This document shows positions 24,542-36,731 of a stretch of 64,000 nt of DNA, piece after piece. This stretch comes from Serpula lacrymans var. lacrymans S7.9 (taxonomy: Eukaryota; Basidiomycota; Agaricomycetes; Boletales; Serpulaceae). The stretch spans positions 186,001 through 250,000 of the forward strand of contig NW_006763297.1 in assembly GCF_000218685.1 (NCBI RefSeq). Direction: 5' to 3'. Numbering within the stretch: position 1 is the first letter of the stretch; each line of letters begins with the position of its first letter. A program made the translations under genes and the position numbers. A model generated the notes under the pieces. That model made no database searches. It was not told the origin of the DNA and saw only the letters and a list, made by a program, of their open reading frames with translations.

Positions 24542-25167
24542 AAGTGGGCGCTATAGACGAGTGGTGTGGTTCAGAAAGAAGAAAGATTTCGGCGCTTGTC
24601 CGTCCAATTCACTTACAAGGGTGATATATAGTGCTTCGAAGATCGTCGCGTCCTGAACGGGAAACGGCTGGTAAGTAGTAATAGCCTGAGGGCGCAACCT
24701 TCACACAATAAGCTACAGATGGGCATCAGCTCAGAGAATAAAGGACAGAGAATAGGCAACTATGAAGACCTTGGGTGAGAAACTATTTAATGCAGATACT
24801 ATGCAGAGGATTTTCAAGTTGGTGTTTTGGCGAGGTTCATTGTCAATGGGATAACGTTATGGAGAGAACATCGCCCACTGGTTTTTGTCGTTGGCAGAGG
24901 GATTGGTGGTACTATCCCCGGGCATACATTTCACAGAAATTTGGGTCATTTAGTTGGTGTCCAAGTCTTTGCGAGAAACAAGTAAGACTGCTTCAAAAGA
25001 TGTATAGGTATAGCTGGTCCGTGTCGTCCTTGGTCTCCTGTTCCACGGTCCGTGACCTGCCACATCAGGTAATCGGGGAAGTTTCCAGAGAGTCATATAA
25101 TTCGGTTGTAAAGGGTACAAAGCATGCAATGTTACAATATCTATCAGTACAAACACAATACCATATA
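24542..25167. other. Intergenic region up to the transposon block
   Basis: About 625 bp. The plus-strand open frame 24775-25194 crosses into the end of the CACTG element and has no motif. The promoter of the preceding minus-strand gene is expected next to 24541. Confidence 0.45.
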
Positions 25168-26665
25168 CACTCAGTAACACTGCAAAAAAACTGAGATTAT
25201 CAACCGTGGAAATGTGGCCAAAATGGGCACATTTTGGCCACATTTCCACAGGATATCAATCAGATAATGACCTCTCAATATCTTGCTCTTATGTCGACAT
25301 TTTTACTACATATTGACCAGATTCTCATGATGGACTTGGGTAGAAATAACGCGAAAGACTGTAACCACTTATCTGTAAATACTTTGTAACTCGTTGCTAA
25401 CTAATAATCAATAATTTAATTGTTCACCAATAACCACAATGTCCATTGACTCACTATCTTATCAACACACCCTGGACTCACAAATGAGCATCCCCACTCA
25501 ATGGGTTGCTCCAGATTTTGCAATCAGACGCCAGCAGGAGATTGACACCAAGTTGGAGGAAGTAGAGGCTGCTGAGTATGAAATGATATACCGGCGTCTA
25601 TCTAATCTTAACCATGAGGTGATTCATCATATTATCTCGTCATTTCACCAATAACACTTTCAACAACCTCTTCAAAATCTCCACCATGATCTATGGCAAC
25701 ACCTTGGATCAAGCATTGATGATCATTTGATCATCAAAACAATTTCTCACTCTTTCCAAGTCCTAAGAGATTATGGAGAAAGATAGGGAGTTGATTAATA
25801 GGTGAGTACCATACATCATACCATTGAAGAGGCTTCTGCTAGTGCATTACTGGGTCTTTAGGCTACATGCTAGAGTCTATGGTGGAGGGGAGGGCGAGTA
25901 GGTTCTTCACTTTGGGATTGTTAACACTGATTTTTCTGGTGAAGGCTTTGTTTATAGCATCCTACAAAAGTGAGCGTTTTTTGGTCCCATCCCTCTATTC
26001 AAAATGGCAACTTATTTTTTTTAGGTTTTCAATTTCCGCATGCATTTGCTTGTATGCACTCTGCAGTCCAATATTTTCTGTGTCATACTTTCACCCATTT
26101 GTCTGTCATGTCCTTGTAAGTTTGGTTAGTCTCTTTCATATCCTTTACTTCTCTGACAGCTACTTTTAATAACTAGGGATTTGTATTAGGTGCTCTTTTG
26201 CTCAAGGGAGGTTCAGGATTGTGGCATGGTTTTGTGGGGTTTCAAGGGGAGAAAACAGGTATCTCATTGTTTGCCTAGTCATATACACATGTATTCTCAT
26301 CTGTCTACTTTATGAATGGAGTTTATTTCCTGTCTGATTGACTTCGAGCGAGCGAGGATATTAATCTGTCCATTTATATGAGGGACCGGGTTGATTTGGG
26401 TATAATTACCAGTGAATATTATATAATACACTAACATAAGTTCCAGTGGTTATTACATTATTGTCAAAAATCCAACTACTCAGATTATACAAGTGAAAAT
26501 GTGGTTGATACCTGGTTGTGATCTACTTGTAATGTGCGTAGAACCCGTTCATTTCCAACTTATTTTGATGTGGAGTGATCTGATCAACATGTGGTTGGAA
26601 TGTGGTGAATATGTAGGGATTTCCGAGACATTGCAACATTGCATAATCTGAGTTTTTTCGCAGTG
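25168..26665. mobile_element. CACTG-ended DNA transposon, non-autonomous
   Basis: The ends are inverted: CACTGCAAAAAAACTGAG at 25168 and its near-complement ending CAGTG at 26665, matching over about 23 nt with two mismatches. CACTA/CACTG ends suggest the EnSpm/CACTA superfamily, which makes 3-bp duplications; the flanks here are TAA and ATA, so the duplication is imperfect. Just inside the left end is a perfect 44-nt palindrome, and AATGTGG-like repeats recur near the right end, as expected of subterminal repeats. The only open frame of note (25439-25654) has no transposase motif. I infer a deletion derivative of about 1.5 kb. Confidence 0.55.
25206..25249. repeat. Perfect 20-bp-arm palindrome
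   Basis: Arms GTGGAAATGTGGCCAAAATG and its exact reverse complement flank a 4-nt loop (GGCA). It lies 38 bp inside the left end of the CACTG element and could form a hairpin or act as a subterminal transposase-binding repeat. Confidence 0.9.
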
Positions 26666-27450
26666 ATAATGCCAGAAAGAATTTTTCTGATTGCCTCTAA
26701 TATATACCCCCATGCATCATAGCAATATATCATCCAACAGTAACCATTTGCTTGCACATTTGAACAAACTTGATCAGTACTTATATTGCAACAGTCTAAT
26801 GCAAGAAATAGTCATTTGTTAGGAACACCAATAAATGTGAGAGTGTCTGTTGCATTGCTGCCATCCCATCTAATCTTTGTATATATTTCAAAATCAACAG
26901 AATCTACTTGTTTGTTATATTTTTTCAATCTTCAAGGTAAGCACTTACATGGTTTTGTCTTGGAAAGATGATTTTGCATCTTTTGTCATAATTCCATTAC
27001 AAGATAAAAACATTTCATATTTAAGGTAAGAGTTATTTTATTGATAGGGTGCACTACCAAAATCATGGACTAGTTGATCTTTCAAAATAATTACATCCGT
27101 TCATTCCAAATTGCTAACTATCATTTTGTACTTAGCATGTTGCAGCCAAATACACCCATATCTTCAAGTTTTCCCAAAGCTCTCAGCATATTTTTGCATG
27201 TACCCAACCCCACAAGTCTTCAAATGTTGGCAGACAGTAAGTAAAACAATATTATCATTATTAATGCAATCCAACTCTCAATAATGCATTGCACGATACA
27301 GAGCCTTACCAAAAGCCACAATTACACCTCAGAATTGCACCCATCTATGATTTCAGTTGCTTATCATACTGAATTGCAAGCTCGAAACATCTCTACAGGT
27401 AAGTGTACATGATAACAATAATTGTTTGCCCTCACATTTTATTGATACAC
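26666..27450. other. AT-rich spacer between two transposons
   Basis: About 785 bp of AT-rich sequence. A plus-strand frame at 26786-26971 has no motif. No element boundary is visible other than those of its neighbours. Confidence 0.45.
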
Positions 27451-28878
27451 TGTTGATGATGAGGACTGTTGTTCCACACACAAAAACAAACTAACACACA
27501 ATCCTCTTAGATTCCATGGAACTGGTTTATGGGCTTTGCCTCCTAGAACAGTGGGCGCTCTGGTTGTTTGTGGGGTGGTATGTATAACAATCCTTCAAAG
27601 TAAAACCCTGGGATGTATGGGTGTGGGTTTTGAGGAGGAGGGATAGTTGGAAGATAAAGATAAGGGCTTTGTGGTGAATATAGACAAGCAATACCTTGCT
27701 AATTGTAACACAAGGTAGGTTTGAGAATGACAAGGTGACAAAGTTCCCAATGATAGCAGGCTCCTGACGCACAGACTGTAGTGCTCAGAAGAACTCTAAT
27801 TGAAAGGGATGATAATGATTTCAAAAGTGGAGAGTGACAATGACAGCAAATAACAGTGGTAGCAGTGCGAAGTATTGTGACCACACTGGATCACAAGTAG
27901 CAGAGAGTAGTGAACTCGAGATTAGAGAAAAAGTCTGGATTGTGATTTCTTGTTCTGTTTTACAAGGTAAAATACAGGGGTTTATATAGTAAAAGAAAGG
28001 TAGGCTATGCACAGTATAGTTGTGCAAAAAAAATGAGAAAGAACATGAAGGAAGGAATGTACACTGAAAAATCATGCATAGGTAGTACAGGATAAGATCG
28101 TCAAAATAAAGAAAAGAAAGGGATAGAACAATGAATGCTGTGTAAGTAATGTCACAGGTTTGTACAGCCATAAAATAAAGTCCAATAGCAGAAAGAGAGC
28201 AAGAAAATCATGATGTCATGGAAAGATGCAGTAAAAAGGGGGGCAAGGTAAAACAATATCAGTATCAACACAGTTCCTTTATTGTCAGTCAGGCATTCTA
28301 AAAAAATATGTTTCCATAAAAATGATTCAAAAATCAAAATTAATTGCACTGTAAATGAATGTTCTGCTGAAGAAAAAGAAACTGGAGCCACCGGTCAACC
28401 ACCTAGTCCAAATCTGACAGTTCCATGGCCTTACCAATGGACTGGTTATATTGGACCACCTGGTAAACGAGGGAGGGAGGGGAGTAGGAGAAGGGTGGAG
28501 GTGATGAGGAAGTGGACTAGAATAGGTAGCCAGAAACAACCGTCCAGTGAGAATAAAAAAGAGAGTAAGGGGCCCATGGTGGGGCTAGGCAAAGAAAGGG
28601 GAGTAAGGGAAATGATGAAGGTGAGGGAGCAATGCAATTTGTAGCCAGTGCCGACGCAAAAATTTTCCAAACTGCCAAAATGCCAAAAATACAGAATGGA
28701 AAGCAAAGGTGAGCGCAACTTGATTGCCTAATAGAGGTGGTGCTGATCAGCCACAAGTTTGAAAAAGGCAATATTGTTTACTATTCCACGTGGCACTGTG
28801 CCTGTGTGGTGCAAAGGCGAGTCTTTTGAATATTTGCTTCATTATTGACACCTGTCTAATCAACTTTGGTGCATGACA
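27451..28878 (-). mobile_element. Solo LTR of the 1.8-kb family, deleted copy
   Basis: Aligns by eye with the two full-length copies at 31501-33324 and 42158-43980 but is more diverged and about 400 bp shorter through an internal deletion. It begins TGTTGATGATGAGGACTG and ends GCATGACA. It is flanked by a 4-bp direct repeat ACAC (27447-27450 and 28879-28882). Read on the minus strand it starts TGTCATGCACC as the others do. It is the oldest of the three copies judging by substitutions. Confidence 0.75.
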
Positions 28879-28957
28879 ACACTTCCCCATCTAGTCATTT
28901 GTGTAGCACCTTTAACAATACACTTGGGACTTGGGCTGTAGAAGGTCCATCAGTGCG

Positions 28958-29372
28958 TGTTACGATGACACAATTTTCGGACCTTTCCTTCTTTTCATTC
29001 TCCGCTTTAACCTTGTATACTTTAGCTTTCACACATGGTGCCACGCGGCATTTCCCCTTTTGATCAAACTCCTCCTTCTCGCGCCGCATTGCCTTCTTCT
29101 TATTTTAGATACAACTCTCTCACACAGTGGAGCTGGTCATGCGGGCTAGGCCCCATGACATCATCAGCCACTGACTTTACCAACTGTACAGTACATAAGT
29201 ACAAACACTCTGTATTAGTATATATACCCCAATAGATCCAGGAGACTCCTCAGCGAGTTCTCCTGTTGTTAACCAACAAACTCTCTGCAGCCTAAGGGGT
29301 AACCACTCCCCATCCACTACCTTTATAGTGTGTTCCTGTGTGCGCCAGAGTAACTAAGTCTTGGTTGTTACA
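28958..29372 (+). repeat. Left LTR (415-bp family) of a Ty3/gypsy element
   Basis: Starts TGTTACGATGACAC and ends GGTTGTTACA. It is 415 bp, the same length as the right LTR at 33665-34079 and the solo copy at 47473. A TATA-like run (TATATA) lies near 29217. It is clearly diverged from the right LTR. Confidence 0.8.
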
Positions 29373-29885
29373 TAGGACTCGCTCTTCTACTCTCTCGCAC
29401 ATTGTGCAAAAAGTCCCACTGGGCACCTGGACTCCAGGGTGAAGGAGATTTGGTTATTGTTTGGGAATATCCCGCATAGCAAATAGGCGCGCTCCTAGCG
29501 ACGGCCTTGTAGTGCTTTGGGAGAAGAAACAAAACCTTTGATATGCGGCCCCCAGCGTTAAGGGGAGTACTATAGCTCAGCAGTGGTGTGGAACCTCTGT
29601 TGATTAGATTTTAGAATACAAAACTTCCTCTTTGAATACCTCTGACCAGGCCAGGCACTTGCCTCCACCAGTCTGGAGAAGGGTTGACAGCTTAACAAGC
29701 GGACCACCCCCTGACAACCGTTTGGACCAGGGTTTAATACTATAACTTTACATACAATTTCAATACTATAGTGTGGGTAGTCGGAGATTGAGATCCGATA
29801 CTCAGCTGGGAAGAGGTTGATCCGCAGATAGCAAGCGGGGCCCCAAGTTACCTTTTTTTTTTACTTTACAAGAGAACAAGTCGAC

Positions 29886-30221
29886 ATGTTGTCGCAACCT
29901 CAAATGGATGTCAATGCTCTGTTGCACAACATGCGTGCACAGATCTTGACATTGACCACTCAACTCGCCAAGCTGCAGGCAAATCCTCCTGCGGCAACCC
30001 CCTCGGTCGAGAAGAAACTCAATAAGAAAGTCGAAGTCGTTGTTGACCCTGGCGCCTTTGAGGGAGACAGAGTGCCATTTGCCAAATGGTGGATCAAACT
30101 CCAAATATGGGTTAAGGCAAATTGGGACGCATTTGCCGACAATTTTGAGGTAGCCACTGCGGTGCTATCTCGACTAAAGGGACCTGTGGCGGGTCGATAC
30201 ACCCAAGTTAGATTGCATTAG
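29886..30221 (+). pseudogene. gag fragment of the deleted gypsy element
   Basis: 111-codon frame with a coiled-coil-like start (MRAQILTLTTQLAKLQ) and a capsid-like segment (VPFAKWWIKLQIWVKAN), typical of Agaricomycete gypsy Gag. Downstream, the reading is lost and picks up again in other frames (30352-30705), so gag is frameshifted and shortened. No zinc knuckle is visible. Confidence 0.65.
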
Positions 30222-30735
30222 AATCCGAAAAACCGGACAATCGGCTCCAGACTCTGGCCGGTCGATCCTACAACAAAATCCGGGCCTTCTTCTACGATCA
30301 GCAGGCTGCTGAAATGAAGGCTCAGGGAAAAGAGTTCGGAGCTTAGGTCACTTGGGTGCTTTCGCTCCTATGAACAATGAAGTAAACCACAGCAAAGTGG
30401 CCCCTGCTCCGGGGTGTTGCACGAGCAATAAAGGAAAGACAGGGATGGCTCCCCAATTTGTAAATAAATTTCTAAATTTGTTATCTGAAACCTGTACCTG
30501 TATGAAGCATTGTGACTGTAATATTTATGATACTACTGCTGCACCAGCGTCTCCCTTGGAGCGTGGCCCCGGCGAGATAAACAATAGGGTGCTTGATTCT
30601 GGTAAAAATGAAATAGAAAAACATATAGCTTTCAAAACCTCTTCTTCTTCGTTGGAGCCACCCTTTCCCGAAATCCCAAGGTGTGTGTTGATGTGCACGT
30701 ATTGATTCCAAAAGAAGATCTGTTTAGATGTTGGT

Positions 30736-31500
30736 GTGGAAAACCTTGCCCGGGGCATAGCACACCCAACCAGCGCACTGCTTGATTCAGGCGCTAACGG
30801 AATCTTCATAGATCAGGCCTGGGCGGAGCAAATTGGACTCCCCCTTGTAAAATTAGATGTATCTATTCCCGTCTATAACATTGACGGTATGCTTAATGCG
30901 GGTGGCTGCATCACGCACAAATGTTCTTTTGTTGTCAAATACCAAGGACACAGAGAACGAGTCACCGCCAAAGCTACCCAACTAGGGAAGATTAATTTAA
31001 TCTTGGGCTGGACCTGGCTATTTAAACACAATCCTGAGATTGACTGGCAGACAGGAGTTGTCACATTGTCACATTGCCCTCAGGAGTGTGTGAACTTGGG
31101 TACACCAAATCACGTCCGTCACAATGAGCATCTTGAAAAGATAAACGCTGGTCATATTTATGCGCTCAGATCTTTAGAAAAGATTGACAATGACAATGAT
31201 GAGGTAAAACCCAAGGAAGAGATTAAGAGGCTGGTACCTCCCAAGTACCATGACTTCTGGAAAGTCTTTTCTAAACATAAATCAGAGTGCTTCCCAGAAA
31301 CTAAGCCTTGGGACCATGCTATAGATTTGAAGGACACCTTCAAACCGAGAAAAGGACACATGATACCACTCTCTGCTCCAGAAAGAGAAGAAGTATCAAG
31401 TTTTATAGACGAACAGCTTAGGAAGGGTTACATCAGACCTTCTAAAAGCCCTATGACATCTCCGGTGTTCTTCATTCCTAAAAAGGATGGTAAAAAGCGT
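30736..31500 (+). pseudogene. pol fragment: aspartic protease and N-terminal reverse transcriptase
   Basis: Contains the retropepsin motif ALLDSGANGIFID, the second protease strand INLILGWTWLFKHNPEID, and the RT entry LDEQL-like linker followed by RPSKSPMTSPVFFIPKKDGK. It is then cut by the solo LTR at 31501. The RT catalytic YxDD, RNase H and integrase are absent from this element. It resembles the pol of the other gypsy element at 36732-45447 but is clearly a different family. Confidence 0.8.
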
Positions 31501-33324
31501 TGTCATGCACCAAAGTTGATTGGTAGCATGGACAGGTGTCAATAACGAAGCGAATATTCAAAAAGACTCGCCTTTGCGCCACACAGGCACAGTGCCACGT
31601 GGAATAGTAATTAATATTGCCCTTTTTGAAGTTGTGGCTGATCAGCACCACCTCTATTAGGCAATCCAGTCACGCTCACCTTTGCTTTTCCATCCGGTAC
31701 TTTCTGCGTTTCGGCATTTCGGCAAATTTTTGCGTTGCCACTGGCTACACATTGCATTGCGCCCTCGCTTTTGTCGTTTCCCTTACTCCCCTTCCTTTGC
31801 TTAGCCCCACCATGGGCCCCTTCCTCTCCTTTTTATTCTCACCTGACGGTTGTTTCTGGATCCCCATTCTAATCCACTTTTTCATCACCTCCACCCTCCT
31901 CCTCCTCATCTTATTTGCACCCCCACCATTTCTAATGTCACCACTTCCTATCCGCTTCCGTCGCCAATCCGTTGACTACCACGTGCCACTGCTGATATCA
32001 GCAAAGCCCCGGCGGCCGGTCCAAATAGGGCAACAGGTAGGTTCATCTTCATGATGTCGATCTGCCATCATATACTATCAAAACATTGGTTGCTCGTCTT
32101 GCCTGGTTGGAGCGTGGGTGGGTAGTTTTTGAGCTGGAGAAGGTTCATCCCCTTGCATCGCCCATGTTCATTGCTGTCCCATTCACTTGGGTACACTTAT
32201 CTTTTGTCCATCGTCTTCGCTACAGCTACACCTACCACATGCTGCCTGGGACTCACTTGTTCCAAATTGGAACTACTCCTCTCCCTCCCTCGTTTGATCA
32301 GGTGGTCCAACACAACCAGTCCATTGGTAAGGCCCATGGAACTGTCGGATTTGGACTAGGTGGTGGACCGGTGGCTCCAGTTTCTTTTTCTTCAGCAGAA
32401 CATTCATTTACAGTGCGATTATTTTTTGATTTTGGAATCATTTTTATGGACACATATTTTTTAGAATGCCTGACTGACAATAAAGGAACTGTGTTGATAC
32501 TGATAGTGTTTTGCCTTGCCCTTTTTTTTACTGCATCTTCCCATGACATCATGATTTTCCTGCTCTCTTTTTGCTATTGGACTTTACTTTATGGCTGTAC
32601 AAACCTGTGACATTACTCACAGCATTCATTGTTCTATCTCTTTCTTTTCCTTTTTTGACAATCTTATCCTGTACTACCTACGCAGGATTCGTCAGCATAC
32701 ATTCCTTCCTTCATGTTCTTTCTCATTCTTTTTGCACAGCTATACTGTGCATAGCCTACTTTTCTTTCACTATATAAACCCCTGTATTTTACCTTGAAAA
32801 AGAACAAGAACTCCAATCCAGACTTCTTCTCTACTCTCAAGTTCACTACTCTGCTACTTGTGATCCAGTGTGGTCACAACACTTCCCACTTCTACCACTG
32901 TTAACTGCTGTCATCGTCACTCGTCACTTTTTGAAAGTGATTGTCATCCCCTTCGATTAGAGTCCTTCTGAGCACTACAGTTTGTGCGTCAGGAGCCTGC
33001 TATCACTGGGAACCTCGTCACCTCATCATCCTCGTTGTTCTCAAACCTACCTTGTGCTACGATTAGCAAGGTAGTGCTTGTCTATACTCGCCAGAAAGCA
33101 CCTATCTTTCTATAAATTCAACTATCCCTCCTCCTCAAAACCCACACTCATACACCTCTGGGTTTTACTTTGAAGGATCTTTATACATACCACCCCACAA
33201 ACAACCAGACCACTCCACTGTTCTAGGAGGCAAAGCCCATAAACAAGTTCCGTGGAATCTGGGAGGATTGTGTGTTAGTTTGTTTTTGTGTGTGGTTTTC
33301 TAACAACAGTTCTCATCATCGACA
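31501..33324 (+). mobile_element. Solo LTR of the 1.8-kb family, nested in pol
   Basis: Starts TGTCATGCACCAAAG and ends CATCATCGACA, 1824 bp. It is flanked by the 4-bp direct repeat GCGT (31497-31500 and 33325-33328). A TATA box (TATATAAA, 32771-32778) sits about 550 bp before the 3' end, consistent with a U3 promoter on the plus strand. It is nearly identical to the inverted copy at 42158-43980. The long open frames inside (31617-32054, 32086-32610) recur in that copy simply because the copies are recent; they have no known domain. Confidence 0.85.
32771..32778 (+). promoter_or_regulatory. TATA box of the 1.8-kb LTR
   Basis: TATATAAA at the expected place for an LTR promoter. The same box is present in the inverted copy near 42704-42711. 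Confidence 0.5.
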
Positions 33325-33652
33325 GCGTAGACCGGCCGGGACCAGTTGTAGTCACCCAAAAAGGTGAAGAAGAGTTCAAAGTTGAACGGGTGGTGGATAC
33401 ACGCTTGAAGCGTGGAAAATTAGAATTCCTAGTCCTATGAAAGGGCTATGGAGACAAAAACAGAACATGGGAACCAGAAGCCCATCTGGACAATTCCCGC
33501 AATGCTGTTCGCAAATTTTATTCTAAAAATCCCTCGGCTCCTAGGAAGCTTAGAGGCATGGATTCAAAACTTTTTAATTCCCTTTTTCAACCTATGCCCA
33601 AAAATTTGACTACTACCTCCGGTATTTGGTCTTGCCTGGAAGTCGAGCCTTA
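33325..33652 (+). pseudogene. pol C-terminal fragment with chromodomain
   Basis: Directly after the solo LTR, one frame encodes VVVTQKGEEEFKVERVVDTR, then RGKLEFLV, a stop, and GDKNRTWEPEAHLDNS. These are the three strands and final helix of a chromodomain, which targets chromovirus integrases to heterochromatin. A TGA replaces a coding triplet in the middle (33437-33439). It is joined, without the integrase core, to the RT fragment upstream. Confidence 0.75.
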
Positions 33653-33664
33653 GAGGGGGGGTAG

Positions 33665-34079
33665 TGTTACAATAACACATTTTTGGACCTTTAATTTTCA
33701 TTCTCCTCTTTAACCTTTTTCTGTAGTTTTCACACTCCATGCCATGTGGCACTTCCCCTTTTGTTCAAACTCCACTTTCTCACGCTATGCTGCCTTTATT
33801 CTTATTTTAGCTACAAGTCTCTCACACAGTGGAGCTGGTCACACGGGCTGCACCCTCTGACATCATCAACTACTGCTTTTATCAACTGTACAGTACATAG
33901 GTACAAACAAACCTGTAGTAGTATATATACCCTAATAGATCAAGGAGACTCCTCAGCGAGTCCTCCTGTTGTATCCTCACAACTAACTTGTTGAAGCCTA
34001 AAGGGTAACCACTCCCTCATCATCATCATTATAGCTTGTCTGAGTTGTGCGCCAGAGTAACAAACTCTTGGTTGTTACA
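33665..34079 (+). repeat. Right LTR (415-bp family)
   Basis: Starts TGTTACAATAACAC directly after the G-rich polypurine tract and ends TTGGTTGTTACA. Same length as the left LTR. Confidence 0.8.
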
Positions 34080-35585
34080 GGAGGCATAACAGGTCATGTG
34101 TATTACTAGGGTCCATTGATATCTCAGCTATACCTCAGGAGGTCTTGACACCGATAATCTCCTGAGTCCAATCAATGTCCGCGACTTGAGCTCCGACTAA
34201 ACATTGGCAATTTACTGGCAACACAACTGAATGGGCTCTTGATCACTGATATCCATGATATGTTGTTATTTGTCTATATATTTACATGTTTACTTCTATT
34301 TCAAGCTTTTTCCATATTTCCAGATTGCAACTTTCCACTGGGCACCATGATAATGATGTAATGACAACAAACATTTAGATAAGGTATGGAACAACTCAGC
34401 TGGCAGGATTCAATCAATTTTCAGGAAAATTGTCACACAAGGAATTATGTCACACATGACATGTTCATCATTGGACTGCAGCTTTGATTGTGAATCAAAG
34501 CTGCAGTTCAAGGATGAAAACAGTCCGGAAGATAATTAGAAATAATTTCAAAAAGATGCTGTGGATAAGGGTTGAATATAAGGAAGATATGAGTTTGAAA
34601 TGTTTCATAATAAATGCTTAGGATCAATAATAATGCAATTTAGAATATATGGGACAGTAGTATAATGATTTTACTAAAAATTCCAGACTCAAAGCTGTGA
34701 GGACAGGCAAATGATATTAGGGATTATATTTTAAAATTTTGCTTCATATTTTCCTTAGATATAATTGGTATATTTTTACAAATAAATCACTGTAAGATCA
34801 CACTGCAAGTCTAGCTATTATAAGTCGATCCCCACAGTGTAGGCGCCACAAACGTAATGGCTTAAAACGGACACTTTAATTTCCTAATTCATCTTTCAAG
34901 TTTTCAAGTTTACTTTAAGTACTCTCCATTTGACCTCAGTTAGAAACGAGTCTCACTTACTAAGGCCTTCAGAAATGTATCATGCATTTAGCAGAAGGAC
35001 AATCAAGTTATATATCCATTACAATCATCCTGACATGCTTTACATTTCAGTGTTGGTGTTCGAACAGATCAATGATAGTCTTCCAAGGCAGACCCTCATC
35101 CTTTAGACCCGTCTCCTTAAGTATAATCTCCTGCTTCACTTTACAATCCTCGGGCAACTCTCTGACATGCTTGCAGGATTTAGGCATATCTCTTGGGTCA
35201 TTTTGCTGTCAGCGAATCAGCATAATCCATGGTCTGATAACTTTTTGCTTGTCCCGGTAGTAGGAAAACTGGTGAGGGTGAATGTGTCAATGCCTCGCCT
35301 TTTGAACCATTTATCAAGTTTGATGGAAAAACCAGTGTCATCCAAGTTGAAGTTTTAACTGACTGATATTGCAAAAAAATTGGCGTCAGATTGCATGGCT
35401 ATGTCAAGATTGTGCAGTAATGTTAATCACATTTTTAAGTCATCCCAGCTGAAGCACTTGACAAAAAAAACCCCACCAGTACTTTGCTGCTTGTATTGGC
35501 TGGGACCTTCTACTGTAATAATACAACTGGCAGGTGAAAGCCAAGTCCAGGTAGAAATGGTCAAGAGACTGCAGAAAGATTATTA
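34080..35585. other. Transposon-flanking remnant region
   Basis: About 1.5 kb of AT-rich sequence. It includes a 41-nt hairpin (34471-34511) and one orphan end of the CACTGTGGGGATC MITE family (about 34816-34839, reversed). On the minus strand from about 35360 to 35050 there are short protein-like stretches such as ELPEDCKVKQEIILKETG, interrupted by stops. I read this as old transposon debris, family unknown. Confidence 0.45.
34471..34511. repeat. 41-nt inverted repeat
   Basis: Two 19-nt arms with one mismatch, centred on GTG; the inner 14 bp (CTGCAGCTTTGATT) pair perfectly. Could be a transposon end-to-end remnant or a hairpin in RNA. Confidence 0.8.
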
Positions 35586-36731
35586 CAGTTGATGTGCTCA
35601 TAATGCATAAATCTGCCAATGCATAGACTTAGTAAGGATCCCATTATGGGATGCAAGGAAATTGCAAAAAAATGCATAATGCATAATGCATCACTTATAT
35701 AGCCTCATTATGCACTATGAGATTGCTATTATAGCTCAATGAGACATGCAAGCACATCGATGCCTATTATTCTCTCAGCATGTAAAATGATTATTGATAA
35801 AAATCAGGAATATCAATTTTCCGCAATGATTGAGAAGTGCAAACCCTGTGAAAAACCAGCTCAGCACACCCAACCTGCAAAGAGGCAGAAAGTTGACAAG
35901 GATTTACCCGCAACTTCTGCTCAGCCAGTTAAGAACACATCACGTCACAATCTTACTCTCAGTGATTGGTCAACTGTCTACACTTATATTGAGGTAGATA
36001 AGAGTATGACCATGAACTATGACCATCAAACTCTAGTCCACTTTACATGTGTTCTTCTTGACGCGTGTAAAACTCCTTCCCAATTTGGACTTTGTACTTT
36101 CTTCAACTCATACCTAGCATTCCACTCATTACTTTGACCTCAGTCTCTATTTACAAGACTGAGGTAAGGTCAATACTGCCATACCTAGAGATACACTATA
36201 CTAATTATACCATTAGTCTTTCTTTTCATTCACTAGAAATAATTACTATTGCCAGCTCATCAGCTTACATTGATTCTCATCCTCATTCCTTTCTGAACTC
36301 TCAAAATAGGTGCTCTTCTTTTCAATCAGTCAACTTTATCACGGAAGTTACATAAACATCCAAAGATGGAAAACTGCATCAACAATAACCCCAGTGCACT
36401 CTCCAGCAAAAGGCCATGCATTGTCACCAATTCTGAAGTGGAGTGTGCAATTATCCTCTGGGTCAAACATTTAGAGAGCAAGGGTGACACCATCACAGGT
36501 GCAATATTACAACAGAAATGGAGAAGGTTTGAAGATAAATTCAAAGTTCCTCAGAAGGAGAGGCTGGGGGAGGGGTGGGTTCAATTCTGTAAAGCATATA
36601 AGATCAGAGAGATTCAGAGGCATGGAGAAGCAGGCTCAGTTAATTTAGAAGCTGTTGTAGCTGAACAACAAAGATGCCAGAAGGTCTTGGCCAAATATGC
36701 ACTGAGAGATCAATTTAACTTTGACGAAACA

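Larger units (their letters stand above)
28958..34079 (+). mobile_element. Deleted Ty3/gypsy retrotransposon carrying a nested solo LTR
   Basis: Bounded by 415-bp LTRs. Internal order: gag-like frame, protease plus N-terminal reverse transcriptase, nested 1.8-kb solo LTR (31501-33324), pol C-terminus with chromodomain, polypurine tract (AGAGGGGGGGTAG) directly before the right LTR. The central RT-RNase H-integrase part is missing. The solo LTR is flanked by GCGT on both sides, so the deletion was already present when it inserted. The outer flanks (GTGCG and GGAGG) do not match; the two LTRs may therefore come from different insertions or have recombined. Non-autonomous. Confidence 0.8.

Noticed and set aside
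25206..25249. CRISPR-like repeat or attachment site
   Set aside because: It is a single palindrome inside a eukaryotic transposon end; no spaced repeats exist in the window.
31617..32610. Two long open frames inside the 1.8-kb LTR, seen again at 42871-43864
   Set aside because: They are preserved only because the two LTR copies are nearly identical. They contain no known domain and are broken in the older copy at 27451-28878.
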